From Candidatus Shapirobacteria bacterium CG_4_10_14_0_8_um_filter_39_15 (GTDB lineage: Bacteria > Patescibacteriota > Microgenomatia > UM-FILTER-39-15), in contig PFLE01000017.1 in assembly GCA_002784465.1 (NCBI GenBank), positions 1 through 41,662 on the forward strand: DNA of 41,662 nt, in the 5' to 3' direction. Under the pieces are notes generated by a model. That model searched no databases. It was not told where the DNA came from and saw only the letters and a list, made by a program, of their open reading frames with translations. Shown in pieces: positions 31,436 to 39,637 of the stretch (positions are counted from its first letter, which is position 1; the number at the start of each line of letters is the position of its first letter). The translations under genes and the position numbers were made by a program.

Positions 31436-31564
31436 GTGTCGGAGAAGAATCAAAATAAAATTATCTTTTTACTCTTGGTAAGCGTGATCAGTTTTGCCGG
31501 CGGATTTTTAGGATTAGCGATTATTGCCATTATTCTGTCAAGTTTAGGAATTCTGTCCAGATGA
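31436..31564 (+). CDS. Small single-helix membrane protein
   Basis: A short frame ending in TGA 31562-31564 and overlapping the next ATG (31561) as ATGA, a sign of coupling. TATAAT (31423-31428) overlaps an in-frame ATG at 31427, so the GTG at 31436, 7 bases after the box, is the better (leaderless) start: about 42 residues, SEKNQNKIIFLLLVSVISFA and a second hydrophobic stretch LGLAIIAIILSSLGIL. Probably one or two membrane helices. Function unknown; perhaps a partner of the CPBP protease. Confidence 0.5.
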   Translation: MSEKNQNKIIFLLLVSVISFAGGFLGLAIIAIILSSLGILSR

Positions 31565-32211
31565 CCAAATCAAAAACATTGAAACAGGTCTTGGGTCTTT
31601 ATCTTTTTATCTTTCTGGTGTGGGGGATATATCGGTATTTCTTTCAATTGCCCCCAATAATCGAACAAACAATTTTAAAACCCTTAATTTGGCTGCTGCC
31701 GTTATTTTGGCTGATTAAAAGCGAGAAGAAGTTCTTTACCTCGATTGGTTGGTCTCTAAAAAATCTTTTTAAAAGCCTGTATTTAGGAATTGGTTTGGGA
31801 ATTGTTTTTGCGTTTGAAGGTTTACTGATAAACAATTTGAAGTATGGCGAATTTCATTTTACCAAGCTGCCGTTTTCGACTCCGGATTTGTTGTTGCTGG
31901 CTTTAGGATTGGCTTTTGTTGGCGCAATATCCGAAGAAACGGTCTTCCGAGGTTTTATCTTCACGCGGCTCCAGATTGTTTTTAAAAATGAGTGGCTGGC
32001 CAACATTTTAAGTTCTGTAGCCTGGACTTTAATCCATTTACCCGTGGCGCTTATAATTCTTCAGTATCCGCTTGAGCAAATGGCGGTTTATTTACTGCTG
32101 GTTTTTATTTTCGGGTTTGCTTCCTGTTTAGTTTATGGCCGGACCGGGACGATTGCCGCCTCAATTTTATTGAATGTTTTTTGGAGTTGGCCGATTAACC
32201 TGTTTAGATAA
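31561..32211 (+). CDS. CPBP-family intramembrane metalloprotease
   Basis: 216 residues with six or more hydrophobic segments. The CPBP (CAAX protease and bacteriocin-processing) motifs are present: AISEETVFRGFIF (EExxxR), SVAWTLIHLPVAL (FxxxH-like His motif) and SILLNVFWS (final Asn motif). Such enzymes cut within or near the membrane; substrates are rarely known. ATG 31561 overlaps the preceding small membrane protein. Confidence 0.88.
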   Translation: MTKSKTLKQVLGLYLFIFLVWGIYRYFFQLPPIIEQTILKPLIWLLPLFWLIKSEKKFFTSIGWSLKNLFKSLYLGIGLGIVFAFEGLLINNLKYGEFHFTKLPFSTPDLLLLALGLAFVGAISEETVFRGFIFTRLQIVFKNEWLANILSSVAWTLIHLPVALIILQYPLEQMAVYLLLVFIFGFASCLVYGRTGTIAASILLNVFWSWPINLFR

Positions 32212-32224
32212 ATTTGCATTTTTA

Positions 32225-32350
32225 TAAGTAAAACAGTAGAATCGGAATATCGGGAAAAGTAAAACAGAGAACAGAACATCAGAAGTAAAAACTGATCTCT
32301 AATTTTCTGATATCTTATCCTGATGATCTGATTAACTGATATTCTACTAA
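32225..32350. repeat. Intergenic hairpin element, CTGAT/ATCAG type, copy 2
   Basis: Left arm AGTAAAACAGTAGAATCGG and AACAGAGAACAG; right arm ACTGATCTCTAATTTTCTG and AACTGATATTCTAC. Same kind as 10485-10612 and 35393-35510; GTAGAAT/ATTCTAC closes the hairpin. Confidence 0.55.
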
Positions 32351-32352
32351 TC

Positions 32353-32922
32353 ATGAATAAAATAAACTTTTTATTCGGGATTTTGGTTTTAACCTTTGCT
32401 TTTGGAATTTTAGGCAGTTCGGTTTGGGGAGCGATCAGACTAGTGGTTAATCTTTCTCCAACCCCGATGCCGTTGCCAACGCCCACCCCAACAATTGATT
32501 ATGTTCTTCCATACCCGGGGGTTTTGCCGGATAGTCCATTCTATACCATAAAAATGATTCGAGATCGAATCGTTTTGCTTTTGACCACTGATCCGATAAA
32601 TAAAACCGAAAAACTGCTTTTATACGCCGATAAAAGATTGGGGGCCGCTCAAGCGTTATTTGAAGGGAATAAGGCCAACCTAGGGGCATCAACAGTGACG
32701 AAGGCGGAAAAATACTTGGAGCAAGCGGCCACCGAATATCAACAAGCTAAAAAAACCAATAAAGACGTTTCCCTGTTGTTTCAGAAATTAAATTTAGCGA
32801 CTTTGAAACACGAAGAAGTTTTAAACGGATTGGCAAACAAATCAACCGGAGAATTGAAATCGGTTTTGGACGAAGCTTTAAAAACTACACTTAACAGCAA
32901 GAGTCTTTTGCTCAAAGAGTAA
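32353..32922 (+). CDS. DUF5667-domain exported protein
   Basis: 189 residues. Residues ~5-30 are a signal-anchor (FLFGILVLTFAFGILGSSVW), followed by a Pro/Thr linker (SPTPMPLPTPTPTIDYVLP). The DUF5667 signature PGVLPDSPFYTIKMIRDRI then leads into a helical domain (LLLYADKRLGAAQALFEGNK). The domain is frequent on the surface of CPR bacteria; its function is unknown. ATG 32353 has no Shine-Dalgarno. Confidence 0.85.
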   Translation: MNKINFLFGILVLTFAFGILGSSVWGAIRLVVNLSPTPMPLPTPTPTIDYVLPYPGVLPDSPFYTIKMIRDRIVLLLTTDPINKTEKLLLYADKRLGAAQALFEGNKANLGASTVTKAEKYLEQAATEYQQAKKTNKDVSLLFQKLNLATLKHEEVLNGLANKSTGELKSVLDEALKTTLNSKSLLLKE

Positions 32923-33031
32923 TTTAATTATTCACCGGGCAAGTTGACGGAAAACACTTCGAAAATTTTACTAGGCTTCAATCAACTTCGAGCAGGCAGA
33001 AACTGATCGGTTTTGATCCATTTATTTCCAG

Positions 33032-33061
33032 TTGACAGGCTACTGGTGGTGTCTATATATT
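33032..33061 (+). promoter_or_regulatory. Promoter of the nrdR-nrdD genes
   Basis: TTGACA (33032-33037) with TATATA (33054-33059, spacer 16) or TATATT (33056-33061, spacer 18). CTATATATTTG resembles half of a NrdR box but is one base too long, so NrdR control is only a possibility. Confidence 0.55.
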
Positions 33062-33068
33062 TGTAGGT

Positions 33069-33090
33069 GCGCTAAATGTAGCGCTTTTTT
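33069..33090 (+). terminator. Terminator-like hairpin in the nrdR leader
   Basis: GCGCT-AAATGT-AGCGC followed by six T, beginning about at the predicted transcription start and ending 6 bases before nrdR. It looks like an attenuator; the stem is short (5 bp, all but one pair GC). Confidence 0.55.
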
Positions 33091-33096
33091 AAACCA

Positions 33097-33540
33097 ATGA
33101 AATGTCCGTTTTGCGGCCACTTGGAAACTCAAGTTTTGGAATCAAGAATTGCGGATGATGGCAGTTCTTTCAGAAGAAGAAGAGAGTGCGAAAAATGCCG
33201 GAAGCGGTTTACGACTTATGAGCGGGCGGAAAAGACATTGCTGGTTGTTAAAAAGGACGGACGGCGGGAATCGTTTGATCGGGACAAAATTAAAAAGGGA
33301 ATTCTGCTGGCTTGTCACAAAAGACCGGTCTCGGCAGAACTAATTGACAGTATGGTTGATGAAGTAGAGCAGGAGCTTTTACGGAAAGACAGCGCGGAAA
33401 TCCCGACCAGAACGGTTGGCAACGCGGTTTTAAAAAGGCTGAAAAAAGTTGATAAAGTGGCCTGGTTAAGATTTGCCAGCGTTTATTTGGAATTTGAAAA
33501 TCTGGAAGATTTTGAAAAAGCGATAGAGAGGAATTCCTGA
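33097..33540 (+). CDS. nrdR: Ribonucleotide reductase repressor NrdR
   Basis: 147 residues, the normal length. N-terminal zinc ribbon with C3, C6, C31 and C34 (MKCPFCGH, ECEKCRKRF) and the ESRIADDGSSFRRRRE segment, then an ATP-cone (VVKKDGRRESFDRDKIKKGI). It senses ATP/dATP and represses ribonucleotide reductase genes. It lies 9 bases before nrdD, so it probably controls its own operon. No Shine-Dalgarno. Confidence 0.96.
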   Translation: MKCPFCGHLETQVLESRIADDGSSFRRRRECEKCRKRFTTYERAEKTLLVVKKDGRRESFDRDKIKKGILLACHKRPVSAELIDSMVDEVEQELLRKDSAEIPTRTVGNAVLKRLKKVDKVAWLRFASVYLEFENLEDFEKAIERNS

Positions 33541-33549
33541 AAAAAATAT

Positions 33550-35391
33550 ATGGGAAGACCAAAAACAGTACAAAATCAAAACGGCAACAAGAATTTAACA
33601 GTCAATAATCTGGATACGGTTAAACTGGTTGACGATTACGTTGATATGGTCGATTGGCGGGTTTCGGAAAATGCCAACATCGGCTATTCTTTCGGCGGGT
33701 TAATGCTCCATGTTACAGGGACGGTTAATGCCCGATATGCTTTAAGCAAGATCTATCCGGAAAAAATTTCTAAGGCGCATATTGAAGGCGATCTTCATCT
33801 TCATGATTTATTTATGGGACTAAACGGCTATTGCGCCGGCTGGTCTTTAAAACAGTTGCTGATGGACGGGTTTAATGGTGTTCCCGGAAAAATTTATTCC
33901 AAACCCCCGAAACATCTAGCGGTCGTGATTGGTCAGCTGGTAAATTTTCTAGGCACTTTACAAAATGAGTGGGCCGGGGCTCAAGCCGTTTCTTCGTTCG
34001 ATACATATCTGGCACCATTCGTTGCTTATGACAAGCTGACTTACGAAGAAGTAAAGCAGGAGATTCAACAGTTTGTTTTTTATATGAATGTACCTTCCCG
34101 CTGGGGAACCCAAACGCCTTTTACCAACATCACTTTGGATTGGATTGTGTCTGAAGATTTGGCTAAACAGCCGGTGATTATCGGCGGTAAACTTCAAAAG
34201 GAGACCTACGCCGATTTTCCCAAAGAAATGGCGATGATTAATAAAGCGTTTATTGAAGTGATGATGGAAGGGGATGGCGCCGGCCAGCCTTTCACTTTCC
34301 CGATTCCCACCTACAACATTACCAAGGATTTTGACTGGAATTCGGAAAATGCCAAACTGCTTTTTGAATTGACCGCGAAGTATGGTACACCCTACTTCCA
34401 AAACTTTGTCAATTCCGATTTAAGTCCGTCGGATACCCGTTCCATGTGCTGCCGGTTAAGATTGGAACTAAAACAGCTAACCAAAAAAACCGGCGGCTTG
34501 TTTGGTTTTGGGGAGTCAACCGGTTCGGTCGGGGTCGTGACCATTAATTTGCCTCGAATTGGCTATTTGGCTAAAAGCAAAAAAGAATTCTTTAAAAAAT
34601 TGGGACACTCAATGGATTTGGCTTATCAATCTTTGGAAATCAAAAGGAAAGTGGTTCAGGAAAACATGGATCGGGGATTACTTCCTTATTCCAAAAGATA
34701 CTTAGGCAGTTTAAAACACCATTTTTCCACCATCGGTTTATTGGGGGGTAATGAAGCTTGTCTTAATTTCTTAGGCAAGGATATTTCAACTCCGGAGGGA
34801 AGAGAATTCATGATTGAAGTTTTGAATTTTATGAGAAAAAAACTGGAAGGTTTTCAAAAAAAATCCGGGGAAATCTATAATTTGGAAGCGACCCCGGCCG
34901 AGGGCACTTCATATCGGTTTGCCAAAATTGATAAAAAGAAATTCGGTGACAAAATTGTTACTGCCGGAACCGCTGACTCGCCATATTATACCAATTCTAC
35001 TCAATTGCCGGTTGGGGCGACTGATGATTTATTTACCGCCCTGGAGCACCAGGATGCTTTGCAAACTCTTTATACCGGCGGAACGGTTTTGCATGGATTT
35101 TTAGGCGAGAAGGTTTCCAGTGGAGAAGCCTGCGCGGCTTTGGTCAAAAAAATTGCTTATAATTTCCGGCTGCCGTATTACACAATTACCCCTACTTTCA
35201 GTATTTGTCCTGACCATGGTTATCTTAAAGATGAGATAAAAACTTGTCCAAAATGCGGAAAAGAAACCTTAATCTATTCCCGAGTCGTAGGTTATCTGCG
35301 GCCGGTTCAGAGTTGGAATAAAGGTAAAAAGCAGGAGTTTGCGGATAGGCTTGAGTATAGTGAAACAAAGTCTTTGTCGCATAAACTTTAA
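33550..35391 (+). CDS. nrdD: Anaerobic (class III) ribonucleoside-triphosphate reductase
   Basis: 613 residues. HIEGDLHLHDL, GYCAGWSLKQLL, AVSSFDTYLAPFV, FPIPTYNIT and NLPRIGYLAKS are class III signatures. Near the C-terminus a zinc site (SICPDHGYLKDEIK, CPKCGKET) precedes the glycyl-radical segment RVVGYLRPVQSWNKG with Gly581. No N-terminal ATP-cone is seen, so allosteric activity control may be absent or different. It makes deoxyribonucleotides without oxygen and needs the radical SAM activase encoded downstream, pointing to an anaerobic lifestyle. Confidence 0.96.
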   Translation: MGRPKTVQNQNGNKNLTVNNLDTVKLVDDYVDMVDWRVSENANIGYSFGGLMLHVTGTVNARYALSKIYPEKISKAHIEGDLHLHDLFMGLNGYCAGWSLKQLLMDGFNGVPGKIYSKPPKHLAVVIGQLVNFLGTLQNEWAGAQAVSSFDTYLAPFVAYDKLTYEEVKQEIQQFVFYMNVPSRWGTQTPFTNITLDWIVSEDLAKQPVIIGGKLQKETYADFPKEMAMINKAFIEVMMEGDGAGQPFTFPIPTYNITKDFDWNSENAKLLFELTAKYGTPYFQNFVNSDLSPSDTRSMCCRLRLELKQLTKKTGGLFGFGESTGSVGVVTINLPRIGYLAKSKKEFFKKLGHSMDLAYQSLEIKRKVVQENMDRGLLPYSKRYLGSLKHHFSTIGLLGGNEACLNFLGKDISTPEGREFMIEVLNFMRKKLEGFQKKSGEIYNLEATPAEGTSYRFAKIDKKKFGDKIVTAGTADSPYYTNSTQLPVGATDDLFTALEHQDALQTLYTGGTVLHGFLGEKVSSGEACAALVKKIAYNFRLPYYTITPTFSICPDHGYLKDEIKTCPKCGKETLIYSRVVGYLRPVQSWNKGKKQEFADRLEYSETKSLSHKL

Positions 35392-35392
35392 C

Positions 35393-35510
35393 AGTAAAAC
35401 AGTAAATCAGATTTATCAGGTTAAGTTAATCAGAGAACTGATTATCAGTTTTACTGATTTTTCTTATCCAGATAATCCGCTCTACTGATATTCTTGATTA
35501 GTATTACAGA
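35393..35510. repeat. Intergenic hairpin element, CTGAT/ATCAG type, copy 3
   Basis: AGTAAAACAGTAAATCAG, TCAGAGAACTGATTATCAG and CTCTACTGATATTCTTG repeat the theme of copies 1 and 2. It lies between nrdD and its activase and is followed by half of a double-hairpin element (AGATTCTGA / TCAGAATGACA, 35509-35533). Confidence 0.55.
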
Positions 35511-35549
35511 TTCTGACTTTCATCAGAATGACAGTCTTCAAAATAATAT

Positions 35550-36329
35550 ATGCAGATTAAGGGATATTTACAAACTTCCGTTATCGAATGGCCCGGAAAA
35601 ATAGCATCAGTTATTTTTACTTTTGGTTGTAATTTCAGATGCGGGTTTTGCCATAATGCAGGTTTGGTAGATCCTTCGACTTCCCTTCGGCTTCGCTCAG
35701 GGCGAGCGTTCAGGATGACAAGATTACAAGATTATAGTGAACAGTCAATCATTGACGATCTGGAAAAGAGGAAAAAATGGGTGGATGCCCTTGTTGTTAC
35801 GGGGGGTGAACCATGTCTGCAACCGGATTTACCAGAATTCTTGAGTAAAGTAAAAGAGCTTGGTTTGCTGACAATGATTGAGACAAACGGGAGCAGGCCG
35901 GAAATTCTGGAACTGCTGTTTAAGAAAAAACTACTTGACCGGATTGCGATGGATATCAAAGGACCGTTGGATGAAAGATATGAAGAAATAATTCAAAATT
36001 CAAAAATCCCCACTTCGCTAAAGCTTCGCGGGGCAGGCAAAATTCAAAACGAAATTAAGAAATCAATAGAGATAATTTTGAAAAGTGAGGTGGAGTATGA
36101 GTTTAGAACAACGGTCGTGCCAGGAATTCACAATAAAAAGGTTTTACAGGAAATACTAGGGCAATTGAAGGTTCTTTGCTCGAATATCGAATATCCAGTA
36201 TCCAGTATTTCGTGGAAACTCCAAAACTTCCAACCCAACAATTGTTTGGACCCAAAATTTAATAATCTAAAGCCTTTTACGGAAGAAGAATTTGAAGAAA
36301 TGAAAAAGATCGGTTTACTTGTCAGCTAG
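35550..36329 (+). CDS. nrdG: Anaerobic ribonucleotide reductase activating protein
   Basis: 259 residues, radical SAM. Cluster motif C27-x3-C31-x2-C34 in FGCNFRCGFCHN, SAM strand VVTGGEPCLQPDL, and MDIKGPLDERY. The length and IKGYLQTSVIEWPGK start fit the longer NrdG/PflA-like activases. It should install the glycyl radical on NrdD. Two in-frame repeat insertions are visible: STSLRLRSGRAFRMTRLQDY near residues 44-63 (35672-35722), directly after the Fe-S loop, and TSLKLRGAGKIQ (36011-36045). Confidence 0.9.
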   Translation: MQIKGYLQTSVIEWPGKIASVIFTFGCNFRCGFCHNAGLVDPSTSLRLRSGRAFRMTRLQDYSEQSIIDDLEKRKKWVDALVVTGGEPCLQPDLPEFLSKVKELGLLTMIETNGSRPEILELLFKKKLLDRIAMDIKGPLDERYEEIIQNSKIPTSLKLRGAGKIQNEIKKSIEIILKSEVEYEFRTTVVPGIHNKKVLQEILGQLKVLCSNIEYPVSSISWKLQNFQPNNCLDPKFNNLKPFTEEEFEEMKKIGLLVS

Positions 36330-36478
36330 TTATCTAGTTTACTGGTATAAGTTTTACTTCAGTATTTCAGGCCTGGCCTGACGAGGCTAATATTTAAAAA
36401 TTAAATATTAAAAATTTGATATTGATTTCAAATTTAAAATTTAAAATTTCAAATTGAATTCTGTTATACTATTCATAT

Positions 36479-36817
36479 ATGCCCATTCTGCCTGAAAGAG
36501 AACATCGGCCAATACCTTCGGAATCTGTTCTGGTGGTTGAAGCTGGCGGAACAATTTCGGAAACTCAAGCGGAAAAAGAAGGTTTAGTTCAAAGAGTCGA
36601 AGAACCAGTATTGGAAAAGCCGGTCATCGGACAAGGCGGCCAAGTATTAGTTCAGCCTGCTCCTTCACCAACATCCCAAATTGTTTTACCGATCAGCCGG
36701 CAGACTTATTTAAACCCAAAAAATTGGCACAAACCGGTGAAGTTAGCTTTAACTTGGCTTTTAAGATGGATTGAACGATTAAGAAAAATTTATCCGGGAA
36801 CAACCTTCCAGGAATAA
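36479..36817 (+). CDS. Hypothetical protein upstream of the VirD4-like ATPase
   Basis: 112 residues. The first ~75 are Pro/Glu/Val-rich and look disordered (MPILPEREHRPIPSESVLVV; GQVLVQPAPSPTSQIVLP). The last ~35 are basic and helical (KLALTWLLRWIERLRKIYPG) and may lie along the membrane. TATACT (36465-36470) ends 8 bases before ATG 36479. It stops 4 bases before the ATPase gene, so it is probably its operon partner. No family recognised. Confidence 0.65.
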   Translation: MPILPEREHRPIPSESVLVVEAGGTISETQAEKEGLVQRVEEPVLEKPVIGQGGQVLVQPAPSPTSQIVLPISRQTYLNPKNWHKPVKLALTWLLRWIERLRKIYPGTTFQE

Positions 36818-36821
36818 AAAT

Positions 36822-39146
36822 ATGGATCAGCTAACTAATTTATTAACCACTTTGTTTTTAGTCCTAACGATTTTGGTTTTATTGATTTTTCTCTTGACTG
36901 GTTTGTTTTACGGAATCTTTCTTTGGTATAAATACCGCAATCGGGAAAAACAATCTTTGTCTTTTGTTTTACTTCAGGTGGCAATGCCGCGGGGAAATGA
37001 AATAAAAATTGACGTCGCCGAGCAAATGTTTGCTTCTTTATATTCCTTAAGAAAAGGCGGTCGGTTGTCGTTTTTAAAACCCCAGGAACATCTTACTTTT
37101 GAAATTGTTGCCCGTCCGGAAGATATCCGTTTTTATGTTTCCGTGCCCAAAAAGCTCCAAGATTTGGTGGAAAAACAAATCAACGGGGCTTATCCCGACG
37201 CCGAAATTAAGGAGGTACCGGAATATAATATTTTTTCCGAGAACGGCCGGGTGGCTTTCGCGGCGCTCAAATTAAGAAGCGCGGCGTTTTTCCCGACTAA
37301 AGTTTATAAAGACCTGCCCACCGATCCGTTATCCTTGCTGACCTCAACTTTGGCCAAGATGGGACCCGAGGAGGGGGCGGCGGTGCAGATTTTAATTTCC
37401 CCGGCGTCGGGAAAATGGCGGTCGGCCGGCAAAAAATACCTTTCTCGGACGAAAAAATCCGAATCCGATCCGGAAAAAGCCAAGTACAGCATTGATGCCA
37501 AGACAATGGAAGCAATTGAAAATAAATGTTCCAAGCCGGGTTTTGAAACCGAAATAAGGATTGTTGTCTGTTCACCCGATCAGGAAACAGCCGACGCCCA
37601 TTTGAGCAATTTAAAAAGTGTTTTTGAACAATTTTCATCGGATCACAATGGTTTTAAAAAGAAAAGAATTTATTTAAAAGCGGCCTTCATGCAAGATTTT
37701 ATTTACCGCTATCAATCGATTTTAAAGTTTGGTGAGCAATCGATTCTAAGTTCAGAAGAATTAGGAACCATTCTCCATTTTCCCAATAAAACGATTGAGA
37801 CGCCCCATATTTTTTGGTTGAATGCCAAACGGGCGCCGTCGCCGGCCAAAATTGCTCAAACCGGAATGTATATTGGTAAAAGCGTGTACCGGGGAATAAG
37901 CCGGCCGGTTTATTTAGCCGACGAAGACCGGCAAAAACACATATATATTATTGGAAAAACCGGTACCGGAAAATCACAAATGCAAAAAGACATGATTCTT
38001 CAGGATATCAGGGCGGGAAACGGGGTTTGTTTTATTGATCCCCACGACACGATTGATCAAATTCTACCTCTAATTCCACCGGAAAGAGTCGATGATGTGA
38101 TTTATTTTAATCCTATGGATTATGATCGGCCAATGGGGTTGAATTTAATGGAAGCGACTTCAGAGCAGGAAAAGCACTTGGTGGCCAATTCAATTATCGG
38201 ATTGATGTACAAACTTTACGATCCTTACAAAACCGGAATTGTCGGGCCGCGGTTTGAGAATGCGATCAGAAACGCGATGCTGACGGTCATGTCCGAACCG
38301 GGCGGAACTTTTATTGAGGTTCATCGGGTTTTGACCGATCCAACATTTGTCCAAGAGTTATTACCCAAGGTTGACGATCCGATTGTCCGGCGGTATTGGA
38401 CTGACCAGATTGCCCAAACTACTGACTTTCATAAATCAGAAGTTTTGGATTATATTTCTTCTAAATTCGGCCGGTTTGTCACCAATAAAATGATCCGCAA
38501 TATTGTCGGTCAGTCAAAATCAGCTTTTAATTTCCGAGACGTGATGGACAATCGAAAAATTCTGCTTATCAGTTTGGCTAAAGGATCAATTGGGGAGGAA
38601 AATTCCAGCTTTTTGGGGTTGGTCTTGATCCCAAAGATTTTGGCGGCGGCCATGAGCCGCCAGGAAATTCCCGAAGACCAAAGACAACCGTTTTATTTAT
38701 ATGTTGATGAATTTCAAAATTTTGCGACTCCGGATTTTGCCACCATGTTATCTGAAGCCCGAAAGTTTAAATTAAGTATTTGCGTGGCCAATCAATTTAT
38801 CGGTCAGTTGGAAGAAGAAATTAAAAATGCGATTTTTGGTAATACCGGGACGATTGTCAGTTTTAGGATTGGGGTTCAGGATGCTTCCTACTTGCAAAGA
38901 GAATTTCAACCGGTTTTTACCGAGGCGGATTTAATTAATGTTGAAAGATATAATGCCTATGTTAAAACGATTATCAATAATGAACCGGTACCGCCGTTTT
39001 CGATTGATTTAACAAAAAATATGGAAGAAGAAAAGAAAATGACCAACCCGAGAATAGCCCAGATTATTAAAGAAATGTCGAGATTGAAATATGGGAGGGA
39101 TAGGGTGGAGGTAGAACAGGAAATGACAGTTAGAGCAAGGTTATAA
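36822..39146 (+). CDS. VirD4/TraG-like membrane ATPase
   Basis: 774 residues. One strong membrane helix (LFLVLTILVLLIFLLTGLFY) is followed by a ~330-residue region (LQVAMPRGNEIKIDVAEQMF, RPEDIRFYVSVPKKLQDLVE) common to CPR homologues. The ATPase domain has Walker A IGKTGTGKSQ near residue 380, Walker B FYLYVDEFQNF near 630, and FGNTGTIVSFRIG. Such DUF87/type IV coupling ATPases move DNA or proteins across the membrane. No other type IV secretion genes are in the window, so a pilus or conjugation role is unproven. Confidence 0.9.
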   Translation: MDQLTNLLTTLFLVLTILVLLIFLLTGLFYGIFLWYKYRNREKQSLSFVLLQVAMPRGNEIKIDVAEQMFASLYSLRKGGRLSFLKPQEHLTFEIVARPEDIRFYVSVPKKLQDLVEKQINGAYPDAEIKEVPEYNIFSENGRVAFAALKLRSAAFFPTKVYKDLPTDPLSLLTSTLAKMGPEEGAAVQILISPASGKWRSAGKKYLSRTKKSESDPEKAKYSIDAKTMEAIENKCSKPGFETEIRIVVCSPDQETADAHLSNLKSVFEQFSSDHNGFKKKRIYLKAAFMQDFIYRYQSILKFGEQSILSSEELGTILHFPNKTIETPHIFWLNAKRAPSPAKIAQTGMYIGKSVYRGISRPVYLADEDRQKHIYIIGKTGTGKSQMQKDMILQDIRAGNGVCFIDPHDTIDQILPLIPPERVDDVIYFNPMDYDRPMGLNLMEATSEQEKHLVANSIIGLMYKLYDPYKTGIVGPRFENAIRNAMLTVMSEPGGTFIEVHRVLTDPTFVQELLPKVDDPIVRRYWTDQIAQTTDFHKSEVLDYISSKFGRFVTNKMIRNIVGQSKSAFNFRDVMDNRKILLISLAKGSIGEENSSFLGLVLIPKILAAAMSRQEIPEDQRQPFYLYVDEFQNFATPDFATMLSEARKFKLSICVANQFIGQLEEEIKNAIFGNTGTIVSFRIGVQDASYLQREFQPVFTEADLINVERYNAYVKTIINNEPVPPFSIDLTKNMEEEKKMTNPRIAQIIKEMSRLKYGRDRVEVEQEMTVRARL

Positions 39147-39147
39147 A

Positions 39148-39174
39148 AGTACCACGGGTAGCACAAGTATCACG
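39148..39174. repeat. Left inverted repeat of the S23 cassette
   Basis: AGTACCAC, a 9-base insert (GGGTAGCAC), then AAGTATCACG. Without the insert it is the exact reverse complement of 39541-39558. It ends 5 bases before the S23 start codon. Confidence 0.75.
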
Positions 39175-39179
39175 AGTAT

Positions 39180-39545
39180 ATGGATAAAAGTGAAAAAGGT
39201 TATCATAAATTACTGGTGTGGCAGAAGATGAGAGAGTTAATAGGATTAACTTACGATCTGACAGGAAAACTGCCGAAATCTGAAGAATTTGGTTTAAGAT
39301 CGCAAATGAGAAGAGCTATGGTTTCTGTTATTTCTAACTTTGTCGAAGGATATCTTAAAAGAAGCATTAAGGAAAAATTAAATTTCTTAAGTATAAGTGA
39401 AACTTCTCTGTTGGAGTTAGAAGCACAAAGTGAAATTTGTTTAATCTTAAATTATTGGAAAGAAGAGGAGTATTTAGAATTCGACAAGAAACGTTCTGAA
39501 GTGGGTTATTTTCTTTATCGTTATAAATCCAAAATTAACCCGTGA
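39180..39545 (+). CDS. S23 / four-helix-bundle protein
   Basis: 121 residues. YHKLLVWQKMRELIGLTYDL, FGLRSQMRRAMVSVISNFVEG, LKRSIKEKLNFLSISETSLLE and ICLILNYW are the four helices of the S23 (23S rRNA intervening sequence protein) family. In some bacteria these are encoded by inserts within 23S rRNA genes; stand-alone copies are very common in CPR and of unknown role. It is tightly bracketed by inverted repeats, the right one overlapping its stop codon, which suggests a small mobile cassette. Confidence 0.9.
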   Translation: MDKSEKGYHKLLVWQKMRELIGLTYDLTGKLPKSEEFGLRSQMRRAMVSVISNFVEGYLKRSIKEKLNFLSISETSLLELEAQSEICLILNYWKEEEYLEFDKKRSEVGYFLYRYKSKINP

Positions 39546-39558
39546 TACTTGTGGTACT
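39541..39558. repeat. Right inverted repeat of the S23 cassette
   Basis: CGTGATACTTGTGGTACT, reverse complement of the left arm at 39148-39174 apart from the 9-base insert there. It overlaps the last codons of the S23 gene. Confidence 0.75.
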
Positions 39559-39600
39559 CATTCTTCCTGTGATGCTTTCCAGTTGGTACCTTTCCTTCTT

Positions 39601-39629
39601 TTGATACTTTAGGTTCATACTGGTATAAT
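39601..39629 (+). promoter_or_regulatory. Promoter of the tRNA gene
   Basis: TTGATA (39601-39606), exactly 17 bases, perfect TATAAT (39624-39629). The tRNA begins 9 bases after the box. Confidence 0.75.
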
Positions 39630-39637
39630 TTATCCAT

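Noticed and set aside
33051-33064. A NrdR box over the nrdR promoter.
   Set aside because: CTATATATTTG is one base longer than the consensus core and no second box lies at the usual spacing; kept only as a possibility in the promoter entry.
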